DNA of 43,417 nucleotides, taken from NCBI GenBank assembly GCA_016124895.1, contig WGMU01000097.1:1-43417 (forward strand), given 5' to 3'. Positions 35,769 to 43,417 of this stretch are shown one piece after another. The notes below the pieces were generated by a model that was given only the letters and a program-made list of their open reading frames with translations, did not search any database and was not told the origin of the DNA. Source of the stretch: a bacterium. Lineage in GTDB: Bacteria > Planctomycetota > Planctomycetia > Planctomycetales > Planctomycetaceae. Position numbers and translations under genes: made by a program. Each line of letters begins with the position of its first letter. Within the stretch, counting starts at the first letter, position 1.

Positions 35769-35833
35769 GGCCGGTTCCCACCGGCCGATCTGGAAGACAC
35801 AACAACTCAGTGGCCGGTGGGAACCGGCCCTAC
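35765..35833. repeat. GTAGGGCCGGTTCC palindrome, copy 2
   Basis: GTAGGGCCGGTTCCCACCGG at the left and CCGGTGGGAACCGGCCCTAC at the right are fully complementary. Its left end overlaps the stop codon of the upstream gene. It ends 13 bp before the BMC-P3 ATG. Confidence 0.9.
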
Positions 35834-35846
35834 ATGAGAACGAACG

Positions 35847-36128
35847 ATGCGAATCGCAGAAGTAATCGGGAGGGTCACGCTGAATCGCTGCCATCCGTCT
35901 CTGCGCGCCGCGTCGTGGAAAATCGTCGTGCCGCTCGATCGGAAAGGGCTGGCTGGCGATGCAGCAGGACGCGGAGAACCGTTCGTCATTTATGACGAGC
36001 TGGGAGCCGGGCATGGATCGCTCGTCGGAGTCAGCGAAGGCGCAGAAGCCGCGGCACCTTTTCATCCCGATGTGAAACCAATCGACGGCTACGCAGCCGC
36101 GATTCTCGATTCAGTCGAAACCGAGTAA
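35847..36128 (+). CDS. BMC-P pentameric vertex protein 3
   Basis: 93 residues, EutN/CcmL family: MRIAEVIGRVTLNRCHPSLR, WKIVVPL, VIYDELGAGHGSLVGVSEGA and the late DGYAAAILDSVE. It has a loop insertion (GLAGDAAGRGEP) relative to BMC-P2 and a more negative surface. No good SD. It ends 10 bp before the aldolase. Confidence 0.93.
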   Translation: MRIAEVIGRVTLNRCHPSLRAASWKIVVPLDRKGLAGDAAGRGEPFVIYDELGAGHGSLVGVSEGAEAAAPFHPDVKPIDGYAAAILDSVETE

Positions 36129-36138
36129 GGACCGAACA

Positions 36139-37038
36139 ATGAGTACCAACAAGTGGAACAGTGGCGTCAATGACCGATCGCTCAAGGAACTGATCTGTGA
36201 GATCGGCCGGCGCGTCTACAACAAAGGCTTCGCAGCTGCGAACGACGGGAACATCTCGATTCGCGTCGGCGAGGACGCGGTGCTGTGTTCGCCGACGATG
36301 ATCTGCAAGGGCTTCATGAAGCCCGAGGATATCTGTGCCGTCGACATGCAGGGCAATCAGATCGCCGGTAAGCGGAAACGCACCAGCGAGATTCTGCTGC
36401 ACCTGGAAATCATGCGGAACCGGCCTGATGTCAAGGCCTGCGTCCACTGTCACCCGCCGCACGCAACGGCCTTTGCTGTCGCCAACGAAGCGATCCCGCA
36501 GTGCATCCTGCCGGAGATCGAAGTCTTCATGGGCGAAGTTCCGATCGCTCCGTACGAGACTCCCGGCGGGCAGGACTTCGCGGCAACGGTGACTCCGTTT
36601 CTGAAGTCGACGAACACGATCATTCTCAAGAATCACGGCACGGTCAGTTTCGGCAAGACGCTTGAAGAGGCTTACTGGAAGACCGAGATTCTCGACGCGT
36701 ACTGCCGCATCCTGCTGCTCGCTCAGCAGATGGGCCGCGTTGACTATCTGAACGAGCAGAAGTCGCGTGAACTACTGGACCTGAAGAAGAAGCTGGGCTT
36801 CGACGATCCGCGGTTCCACAACGAGAACTGCGACCTGTGCGGCAACAGTGCCTTCCGCGATGGCTACAAGGAAGGCGAAGCTCCGCAGAGCTGTGCCTTC
36901 GAGCCGGCTCCGACGTACCCCGGCTACCTGCAGAAGCCGACCTACGAAGGTGGCTCAGCACCAGTCGGCGGCGACATCGACAGCGAAGCTCTCGTGAAGA
37001 TGATCACCGACCAGGTCATGGCCGCGATCGGGAAGTAG
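36139..37038 (+). CDS. Class II aldolase of the PVM microcompartment (fuculose/rhamnulose-1-phosphate aldolase type)
   Basis: 299 residues with a strong SD (AAGGA). It should cleave L-fuculose 1-phosphate or L-rhamnulose 1-phosphate to dihydroxyacetone phosphate and lactaldehyde, feeding the organelle. Zinc ligands: His103 and His105 in VHCHPPHA and His166 in KNHGTVSFG; a likely acid/base Glu84 in RTSEILLHLE. The phosphate site is ANDGNISIRV. After the catalytic domain comes an extension of about 60 residues with Cys231, Cys234 and Cys252, then residues 281-299 (DSEALVKMITDQVMAAIGK), a C-terminal encapsulation helix. The usual enzyme is about 215 residues long. Confidence 0.93.
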   Translation: MSTNKWNSGVNDRSLKELICEIGRRVYNKGFAAANDGNISIRVGEDAVLCSPTMICKGFMKPEDICAVDMQGNQIAGKRKRTSEILLHLEIMRNRPDVKACVHCHPPHATAFAVANEAIPQCILPEIEVFMGEVPIAPYETPGGQDFAATVTPFLKSTNTIILKNHGTVSFGKTLEEAYWKTEILDAYCRILLLAQQMGRVDYLNEQKSRELLDLKKKLGFDDPRFHNENCDLCGNSAFRDGYKEGEAPQSCAFEPAPTYPGYLQKPTYEGGSAPVGGDIDSEALVKMITDQVMAAIGK

Positions 37039-37117
37039 GCCAACGGGACTCAACCTCGTGTTCGATCATCGGTAAACTCTCCGCAAACGGTGGCCGACCT
37101 CGAACAGGAGTTGACTC

Positions 37118-37873
37118 ATGGGAATTCATGACTGGGGAACGATCTTCTCTGGAGCATTTCACGATTTCCATCAGGCCTGGGCAGCGGAAATCCGGAGATC
37201 GCTCAACGGAGGAGTTCTTCCTGACGGATACTACGCGGCCATTGAACAGATCACCGGCGGGCCGGAACCGGATGTCGTTACTCTCGAATCTCGCTCTCCT
37301 GCATGGCCGTCAGACGATGGTCAGGATGACGGGCCGGGAACACTGGCGGTCGCGGAGCAGCCACCGAAAGTCAGTTACACCTGTGAAACTCACAAGGAAC
37401 GCTACGCGAGAAAAACAGACCGCATTGCCGTGCGGCACGTCAGCGATGACGAAACGGTGGCCGTGATCGAGATTGTCTCGCCGGGGAACAAAGACAGTGA
37501 TCGGGCGTTTCGAAGTTTCCGTCAGAAACTGGATGTTCTGGCAGATTGTGGAATTCACCTGCTGGTCATTGACCTCTTCAGGCCAACGCGTCGGGATCCG
37601 GAAGGTTTTCCGCGAGCGTTCTGGGGCTCGGATGAAGAGGCACTGATTCCGGCAGTCGACGAACAGAAACCATTCTCGCTGACGTCGTTCCGGTCGGAAG
37701 GAGCGGTGGCGGGTTACTTTGAAATCCTGGGTGTCGGCGACGAACTCGTCCCGATGCCATTGTTTCTGACACCGGACGAGTACATCTATGTGCCGCTGGC
37801 GGAAACCTACGCAGCCGCGTGGCAGGGAGTCCCGGCTCAGTGGAAGAAGATTGTTGAAGGAGAATCGGCCTGA
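37118..37873 (+). CDS. DUF4058 family protein
   Basis: 251 residues, matching the DUF4058 pattern: HDWGTIFSGAFHDFHQAWAA at the start, YYAAIEQ, DVVTLE, then a nuclease-like core with VAVIEIVSPGNKD, FRQKLDVLADCGIHLLVIDL and LFRPTRRDP. The E-I-V-S-P-x-N-K segment with the later Lys recalls restriction-endonuclease-like folds, though no activity is known. The gene lies between aldolase and dehydrogenase in the BMC operon, 79 bp after the first and 69 bp before the second. It is not a usual BMC member and may be a passenger. Confidence 0.8.
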   Translation: MGIHDWGTIFSGAFHDFHQAWAAEIRRSLNGGVLPDGYYAAIEQITGGPEPDVVTLESRSPAWPSDDGQDDGPGTLAVAEQPPKVSYTCETHKERYARKTDRIAVRHVSDDETVAVIEIVSPGNKDSDRAFRSFRQKLDVLADCGIHLLVIDLFRPTRRDPEGFPRAFWGSDEEALIPAVDEQKPFSLTSFRSEGAVAGYFEILGVGDELVPMPLFLTPDEYIYVPLAETYAAAWQGVPAQWKKIVEGESA

Positions 37874-37942
37874 CCTGCTGGAACTCCAGTGGTCGGGCGA
37901 AATCGACAGACGGGCCGTCAGGCTCGACCAGTGGAGATACAG

Positions 37943-38872
37943 ATGAAAGTCAGCATTATTGGTGGTGGTGGGCTCGTTGGTTCGTGTGCGGCGAGTGCTC
38001 TGCAGTTTGGGCGGATCGTTCGTGAGATCGCTCTCGTCGATGTGAATCTCGAACTCGCCGAAGGGCAGGCGCTCGATCTGCTGCACGGGGCGTCGCTGAT
38101 CAGCGATCAGAAGATTTACGCGTCCGGCACCGAATCTGTCACAGACAGCGACGTGATCTGCATCACGGCGGGTCTGCGTCGTAAGCCGGACGAAAGCCGG
38201 CTCGATCTGATCAACCGGAACGTCGCTCTGTTCCGCAACATACTCGCCGACGTTAAGCAGCATGGCGTGAAGCCGTGTGCGAAGGTCTTCGTCGTCTCGA
38301 ATCCGGTCGACGTACTGACTTATCTGGCCGTCCAGGAACTCGGCCTGCCGCCGGCTCAGGTGATCGGCCTCGGCACGGTGCTCGACACGACGCGGCTGCG
38401 GTCGATGCTCGCCCAGCGGCTGAACATGCCGCCGACGCAGGTGCAGACGCTGATTCTCGGCGAGCACGGTGACAGCATGGTGCCTGTCTGGTCCGCCGCT
38501 CAGGTCGCCGGCCTGCCGCTCGATAAGTATCCGGGTGTGACACCAGCCGTCATCGCCGAAGTCGAAAAGAAGACGCGCGGCAGTGGGGCGGAAGTCATCA
38601 AGAAGAAGGGCGGAGCCGGCTTCGCGGTCGGGGCGTCGATCGCTGACGTGATTCACTCGATCGCTCTCGACCAGCACCGCATTCTGCCGGTGTCGTCGCT
38701 GCAGAACGGAGCTTACGGCCTGCGTGACGTCTGCATTTCAGTGCCGACGGTTGTCGGCAAGAAGGGTGTCGTCGAGTGCTACGAAATCGACCTGTGGCCC
38801 AAGGAAAAGATGGCTCTGCAGAAGTCCGGCAGCGTGCTGCGTGAGACGATCGACAAGGTGCTTCGCGGCTGA
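37943..38872 (+). CDS. Lactate/malate-type dehydrogenase of the BMC locus
   Basis: 309 residues from the ATG at 37943 (GGAG upstream). A Rossmann motif IIGGGGLVGSCAASAL opens the protein; the Asp of VDVNLELAEG selects NAD. The catalytic His is in GEHGDSMVPVW, with the Asp/Asn pair in VSNPVDVLTY. The loop that sets substrate choice reads GLRRKPDESRLDL: Arg at the position where lactate dehydrogenases have Gln and malate dehydrogenases Arg, but with the ES-R-LDL context of lactate enzymes. It is likely the NAD-recycling partner of the aldehyde dehydrogenase. No encapsulation helix is visible. Confidence 0.88.
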   Translation: MKVSIIGGGGLVGSCAASALQFGRIVREIALVDVNLELAEGQALDLLHGASLISDQKIYASGTESVTDSDVICITAGLRRKPDESRLDLINRNVALFRNILADVKQHGVKPCAKVFVVSNPVDVLTYLAVQELGLPPAQVIGLGTVLDTTRLRSMLAQRLNMPPTQVQTLILGEHGDSMVPVWSAAQVAGLPLDKYPGVTPAVIAEVEKKTRGSGAEVIKKKGGAGFAVGASIADVIHSIALDQHRILPVSSLQNGAYGLRDVCISVPTVVGKKGVVECYEIDLWPKEKMALQKSGSVLRETIDKVLRG

Positions 38873-38900
38873 GCCCGCGGATCCGGCGGGCGGCTGTTTT
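38873..38900 (+). terminator. Possible terminator after the BMC operon
   Basis: GCCCGC (38873-38878) pairs with GCGGGC (38886-38891), followed five bases later by TTTT. Weak: the stem is short and the T tract is not adjacent. Confidence 0.35.
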
Positions 38901-38941
38901 GACCGTTCGGCGATCCGTATACTTCCCGCTGATGGATACCC

Positions 38942-38989
38942 AGCCGGCCCGGCTGACATCCTGAGATGTCTGCCGGGTCGTCGGCTTTT
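38942..38989 (+). terminator. Strong hairpin with T tract in the dnaX leader
   Basis: A long stem: AGCCG, CCCGGC and GACATC, tetraloop CTGA, then GATGTC, GCCGGG and CGGCT, with small bulges, followed directly by TTT. The best -10-like hexamer nearby, TATACT at 38918-38923, lies upstream of it, so it could be either the end of the BMC transcript or an attenuator in the dnaX leader. Confidence 0.6.
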
Positions 38990-39006
38990 CAGACGGGATG
39001 ATTTCG

Positions 39007-41106
39007 ATGGTGACCGCCTCGACCGGAACCTACACCGTTCTTGCCAGACGCTTCAGGCCGCAGGGCTTCGCGGATGTTGTCGGGCAGGGACACGTCGCTC
39101 AGGCTCTGCGAAATGCAATTCTGGCCAACCGTGTCGCGCATGCTTACCTGTTCACGGGGGCTCGCGGAGTCGGCAAGACGTCGACGGCCCGCATCCTCGC
39201 CAAGGCTCTGAACTGCCCGAACGCAGTCGATGGCAACCCGTGCAACGAGTGCGAAATCTGCGAAGGCATCGCGGCGGGCAACGACGTTGATGTGCTTGAG
39301 ATCGACGGTGCCTCGAACCGCGGCATCGATGACATTCGCCAGCTTCGAGCGAACGTCAACGTCAAGTCGATGCGGACGAAGTTCAAGCTCTACATCATCG
39401 ACGAAGTCCACATGCTGACGAAGGAAGCGTTTAACGCGCTGCTGAAGACGCTGGAAGAGCCGCCGCCAAACGTCAAATTCGTCTTCTGCACGACCGAGCC
39501 CAACAAGCTGCCCGATACGATTCTTTCGCGCTGCCAGCGGTTCGATTTCGGGACGATCGAGACAGCGAATATCAAAGGCCGGCTCGCTCAGATCGCTGAG
39601 GCGGAAGGCGTCCAGGTTGATGATGACGCGCTTGAACTTGTCGCGCGGCGGGCCGCCGGATCAATGCGGGACAGCCAGTCGATCTTCGACCAACTGCTGG
39701 CGTTCGGCGAGGAGCACATCACAGCGGGCGATGTCCACCGTCTGCTGGGGACGGCCAGCGATGACCGGCTGATTGCGATTGCCGACTCGCTGGTGGCTCG
39801 CGATCAAGCCGGCGTCCTCTCAACGTTTCACCGGGCAATTGACGGAGGAGTTCAGCTCGGCGAACTGACCGACCAGATCCTTTTCTACCTGCGCGATCTG
39901 ATGGTGCTCGCGTCAGGTGCCGTTGAGATTGAACTCTCGTCGGTCGGTCCCGGCAGTCGAGAGATGCTGACTAAACAGGCGAAGCAGTGGGGACTGCAGA
40001 CAATTGTTGCGGCGATGCAGATCCTCGCGGACACGAAAGGCCGGATGCAGCGGGTCACATATGGTCGAGCGCTGGCGGAACTGGCCCTCGTCCGCATCGC
40101 CCTGCTTGAGGATCTGACAGATCTCGATGGCCTGATCGAGCGGTTACGGAGCAGCGAACCAGTGACCTCGGACATTGCTGCCGTCGAAAAAAAAAATGAG
40201 CTACTGACTGCGGAACCGGACAGAGACCCGATCACCAGTGCTGAAGTGACACTGCCGGCCCATCCTTTGGAATCGGCGTCTGACGAGCAGTCACGCGACG
40301 TCGAGCCCGGCGGGGTTGAGCCCCTCGGCGTATCGGCTGAGGATTCCGCCATCGCTGCGTCGGACGAACCGGCGGTAACACACGCGGAATCTTCCGAAAC
40401 TCCGGCCGTTGATAAGTCTGCCGAATCAGCAAGTGGCGATTCCGTCGAGGTCGCCACTGACGAGCTGTTGGGGCAGCAGGTCGACGCGCTCGCCTCGTCG
40501 GTAGACTCAGCCAGCAGCACTTCGGTCGGCTCGCAATCATTGCCCTCGACCGACGTCAACACGGTCGCAGGGGCGGCGGCAAATCCAGTAAGTAGTGTCG
40601 AACCCTCTGCTGAGGAGCCTGAGGATTCGAGTGACCAGGAATCCCAGCGAGATGCCCCGACGGTCGTTGCGGGCCGCATTCTGATTAATCCAGAAGATGC
40701 CGAGCAGATATGGTCGAGTGTTGTCGCAGAAATCAGCGACATGCTGAAGAGCCATGTCAAGCAGGTCAGCAAAGCAGCAATTGCCGCGCCAAACAAGCTG
40801 GAGCTGACGTTTCCACGGAAGTACCATTTCAGCAAGCGGTACTGCGAGAAGCCCGAAGTCATCAGTCGACTGGAGCAGATCGCAGCCCGCATCACTGGTC
40901 AGCACCTGCGGGTCTCGCTGCTTGTGGGGGAAGAGGACGGGTCTGATGCGGCCAGCCCGCCACTGGATGAGCCGGCCCGGCAACCTGCTCGCAAGCGGCT
41001 GTACAAGCCGGAAGACGACGACTTCGTCGCGGTCGTGATGCAGACGTTTGACGCGGAATGCGTCCGCGTCGATTCACGGGCCGGTGGGGCCAGTCAGGCA
41101 GAGTGA
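39007..41106 (+). CDS. dnaX: DNA polymerase III tau/gamma subunit
   Basis: 699 residues from the ATG at 39007 (GGGA eight bases ahead; an ATG at 38998 has no SD). AAA+ clamp-loader subunit. Seen: YRPx-type start LARRFRPQGFADVVGQ, Walker A GARGVGKTS, zinc module CPNAVDGNPCNECEIC, Walker B IIDEVHML, sensor 1 CTTEPNKLPDTILSRCQRF. Domain III ends near residue 390. An acidic Ser/Glu/Val-rich linker covers about 397-550 and a C-terminal tau-type domain follows. At 40187-40196 ten A residues sit so that a -1 slip reads AAA TGA, predicting a 397-residue gamma-like product. ybaB and recR follow. Confidence 0.96.
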   Translation: MVTASTGTYTVLARRFRPQGFADVVGQGHVAQALRNAILANRVAHAYLFTGARGVGKTSTARILAKALNCPNAVDGNPCNECEICEGIAAGNDVDVLEIDGASNRGIDDIRQLRANVNVKSMRTKFKLYIIDEVHMLTKEAFNALLKTLEEPPPNVKFVFCTTEPNKLPDTILSRCQRFDFGTIETANIKGRLAQIAEAEGVQVDDDALELVARRAAGSMRDSQSIFDQLLAFGEEHITAGDVHRLLGTASDDRLIAIADSLVARDQAGVLSTFHRAIDGGVQLGELTDQILFYLRDLMVLASGAVEIELSSVGPGSREMLTKQAKQWGLQTIVAAMQILADTKGRMQRVTYGRALAELALVRIALLEDLTDLDGLIERLRSSEPVTSDIAAVEKKNELLTAEPDRDPITSAEVTLPAHPLESASDEQSRDVEPGGVEPLGVSAEDSAIAASDEPAVTHAESSETPAVDKSAESASGDSVEVATDELLGQQVDALASSVDSASSTSVGSQSLPSTDVNTVAGAAANPVSSVEPSAEEPEDSSDQESQRDAPTVVAGRILINPEDAEQIWSSVVAEISDMLKSHVKQVSKAAIAAPNKLELTFPRKYHFSKRYCEKPEVISRLEQIAARITGQHLRVSLLVGEEDGSDAASPPLDEPARQPARKRLYKPEDDDFVAVVMQTFDAECVRVDSRAGGASQAE
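40187..40199 (+). promoter_or_regulatory. Probable slippage site in dnaX (A10 followed by out-of-frame stop)
   Basis: Ten consecutive A from 40187. In the normal frame the codons are GAA AAA AAA AAT GAG. A -1 ribosomal shift, or insertion of one A by RNA polymerase, gives GAA AAA AAA AAA TGA. The stop at 40197-40199 would end the protein at about 397 residues, right after the clamp-loader domains. Confidence 0.65.
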
Positions 41107-41236
41107 TTTTTGTATAGAATCCTGATCAGCCGCCGAATCTGGCTGGTCCGGGCTCAGCAGGCAAATGCTCAGAGAGACTCAATCAGCTAGCCACACGCAG
41201 CCGCATCGGCTGCAGAATTCAACGACGGACGACAGC

Positions 41237-41602
41237 ATGTTCAAAGGACTCGGCGACCTGGCATCCATGATGAAGCAGGCCAGGGAGATGCAGAGCCGCA
41301 TGGCTGAAATGCAGGAGAAGCTCACGCAACTCCGCATCAAAGGCTCATCCGGCGGAGGCATGGTCATCGTCGAGACGAACGGTAAGCAGGATGTCCTGAG
41401 CTGTTCGATCGACCAGACACTGCTGGACGCTGGCGACCGCGAGATGCTTGAGGATCTGGTTGTTTCGGCGATGAACGATGCGGTCAACAAATCACGGATG
41501 GCAGCGGCGGAAGCGATGCAGGAAGCGGCTGGCGGACTGAATCTGCCGGGAATGGGCGACGCACTGTCGCAACTCGGCCTCGGACCAGGCGGCTCTGATT
41601 AG
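41237..41602 (+). CDS. ybaB: YbaB/EbfC family nucleoid-associated protein
   Basis: 121 residues from the ATG at 41237; the frame opens at 41165 but the added residues do not belong to the family. YbaB/EbfC is a small dimeric DNA-binding protein, commonly encoded between dnaX and recR as it is here. Seen: [18 protein letters not shown] (coiled helix), [19 protein letters not shown], and [19 protein letters not shown], with a Gly/Leu/Met-rich tail ([19 protein letters not shown]). Confidence 0.93.
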   Translation: MFKGLGDLASMMKQAREMQSRMAEMQEKLTQLRIKGSSGGGMVIVETNGKQDVLSCSIDQTLLDAGDREMLEDLVVSAMNDAVNKSRMAAAEAMQEAAGGLNLPGMGDALSQLGLGPGGSD

Positions 41603-41697
41603 CACCGTTGCAGGGGATCGAGTCGGGATGCGGCGACGAAAGAGAACTCCAACTTGACGGATCATGGTCGGGCGACGGAACGCGGGGAATTTCAATC

Positions 41698-42318
41698 ATG
41701 AACAGACGGACGGTCGAATCGCATCCGTTTGGACCGGCGGTCACGAACCTTGTCGAACAGTTTTCGCGGCTGCCAGGGATCGGGAAGAAGTCGGCTGAGC
41801 GGCTGGCTCATCACGTCCTGGCGGCTCCACAGGGTGAGGCGCTGGCTCTGGCTGACGCCATTCGCGAGGTGAAGGCAACGATTCGAGCCTGCCGTGTCTG
41901 CTTTAATCTGACTCAGGAAGAAACCTGTCGCATCTGCTCGTCGCCGCAGCGCAACCACCATGTGGTGTGTATCGTCGAGCAGCCGCGGGACCTGATTGCT
42001 CTGGAAGCGTCGGGCTCGTACGACGGTGTGTATCACGTCTTGCGAGGCCGAATTTCTCCGCTGGAGGGAATCGGGCCAGAGGATTTGACGATTGACGCAC
42101 TCGTACGGCGCGTTCGACATGAGGGGGTTCAGGAACTGATCATGGCAACGAATCCGACGCTCGAAGGGGATGGAACAGCGTTGTTCATTTCCAACCTGCT
42201 GGCGTCAGATCCTGTGAGAATCACTCGGCTGGCTCGCGGGATTGCCTCCGGCAGTGTGCTAGAGTTTGCGAACCGGGAGATGCTTGCCGACGCGATGCGC
42301 GGCCGACAGGCATTCTGA
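41698..42318 (+). CDS. recR: Recombination mediator RecR
   Basis: 206 residues from the ATG at 41698 with GGGGA upstream. RecR acts with RecO/RecF to load RecA at gaps. Order: helix-hairpin-helix ([20 protein letters not shown]), a C4 zinc finger ([16 protein letters not shown], with both Cys pairs intact), and a Toprim domain ([39 protein letters not shown]). Length is normal. It follows ybaB by 95 bp. Confidence 0.96.
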   Translation: MNRRTVESHPFGPAVTNLVEQFSRLPGIGKKSAERLAHHVLAAPQGEALALADAIREVKATIRACRVCFNLTQEETCRICSSPQRNHHVVCIVEQPRDLIALEASGSYDGVYHVLRGRISPLEGIGPEDLTIDALVRRVRHEGVQELIMATNPTLEGDGTALFISNLLASDPVRITRLARGIASGSVLEFANREMLADAMRGRQAF

Positions 42319-42536
42319 TGGCGAGGTGTTGTGAGATGGTCTGTCGCAAAACAGACTCCGTGACTTTTGGTGGCCAGGGCGGCCTGCTGATGACGCTGCT
42401 GAAGCAACAGAGCGTCGAATGGCGTGTTGAGATTGCCGGACGGTTTCGACTCAGAAAGTCAGACTCCGGCCTCATCAGACGGCAGGTCTTGCGGAAACTC
42501 AGGAACTGCCAGGAAGTAGCATCATCTGAAAACTGA
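42318..42536 (+). CDS. Small open frame overlapping the recR stop
   Basis: 72 residues; its ATG shares one base with the recR stop (TGATG), which would allow translational coupling. The predicted protein is basic, with no motif I recognise. It may be a real short gene or chance; the region must also hold the rpoN promoter. Confidence 0.25.
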   Translation: MARCCEMVCRKTDSVTFGGQGGLLMTLLKQQSVEWRVEIAGRFRLRKSDSGLIRRQVLRKLRNCQEVASSEN

Positions 42537-42616
42537 ATTGCGGTATCATCCGCAGAGTTCGATACACACAGACGTAAACTCCTGAGACCTGCAGCGAGTT
42601 TGGGGACACACGGTTC

Positions 42617-43417
<801 letters not shown>

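Noticed and set aside
33139-35833. A CRISPR array from the repeated sequences among the BMC genes
   Set aside because: The repeats are long, palindromic, only two per family and separated by genes; there are no regular spacers and no cas gene.
37310-38677. A 455-codon minus-strand frame opposite the DUF4058 and dehydrogenase genes
   Set aside because: Both plus-strand genes have clear family motifs; the opposite frame is Arg/His-rich with no recognisable domain.
38873-39006. A small SRP RNA gene upstream of dnaX
   Set aside because: Such genes lie near dnaX in some bacteria, but the conserved GGAAGGAAGCA-type loop is absent; only a terminator-like hairpin is present.
39885-40895. A 336-codon minus-strand frame opposite dnaX
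   Set aside because: Ser/Thr-rich reading of the dnaX acidic linker; dnaX is certain.

Overview
The window reads as a chromosomal segment of a planctomycete (phylum Planctomycetota, probably order Planctomycetales). The evidence is the moderately high GC, several DUF1501 proteins with twin-arginine leaders, a DUF1583-type giant secreted protein, a PmoA-like (DUF6807) protein, the many short dispersed palindromic repeats, and above all a bacterial microcompartment (BMC) locus of the Planctomycetes-Verrucomicrobia (PVM) type. No tRNA, rRNA, CRISPR array, phage or transposase gene was seen.

Layout. (1) 1-28,200 is a mosaic of housekeeping and planctomycete-specific genes: an ankyrin protein; mtnA; two phytanoyl-CoA-dioxygenase-like genes; a PmoA-like protein; three DUF1501 proteins (two in tandem); a zinc-ribbon membrane protein; a TlpA-like lipoprotein without its CXXC motif; a large ADP-forming acyl-CoA synthetase/GNAT fusion (PatZ-like); a giant DUF1583/beta-propeller protein; a Tat-exported probable beta-propeller hydrolase; der; leuB; and hemC. 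(2) 28,698-38,872 is the BMC locus, all on the plus strand: deoR-type regulator, pduL, BMC-H1, BMC-H2, divergent acetate kinase, four-helix-bundle gene, BMC-P1, CoA-acylating aldehyde dehydrogenase, BMC-P2, an uncharacterised protein with a probable encapsulation helix, BMC-P3, class II aldolase, DUF4058 gene, and lactate/malate-type dehydrogenase. (3) 38,900-43,417 holds dnaX, ybaB/ebfC, recR and the 5' part of rpoN.

How the BMC locus should work, from the known PVM organelle and family knowledge: sugar phosphates from L-fucose or L-rhamnose are cleaved by the aldolase to dihydroxyacetone phosphate and lactaldehyde inside the shell. The aldehyde dehydrogenase makes lactyl-CoA, PduL makes lactyl-phosphate, and the acetate-kinase homologue makes ATP and lactate. 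The lactate/malate-type dehydrogenase probably recycles NADH. The shell has two hexamer genes, three pentamer genes and no trimer gene. Four proteins carry a candidate encapsulation helix: PduL, the aldehyde dehydrogenase and the unknown protein at the N-terminus, and the aldolase at the C-terminus.

The points most worth a second look are: the unknown cargo candidate at 35,124-35,768; the acetate kinase with its usual GHRVVHGG motif replaced; a Cys-rich tail on PduL; the repeat insertions between (and once inside) the BMC genes, with weak ribosome-binding sites on the pentamer genes; and a run of ten A in dnaX placed so that a one-base slip gives an immediate stop, predicting a short gamma-like product.
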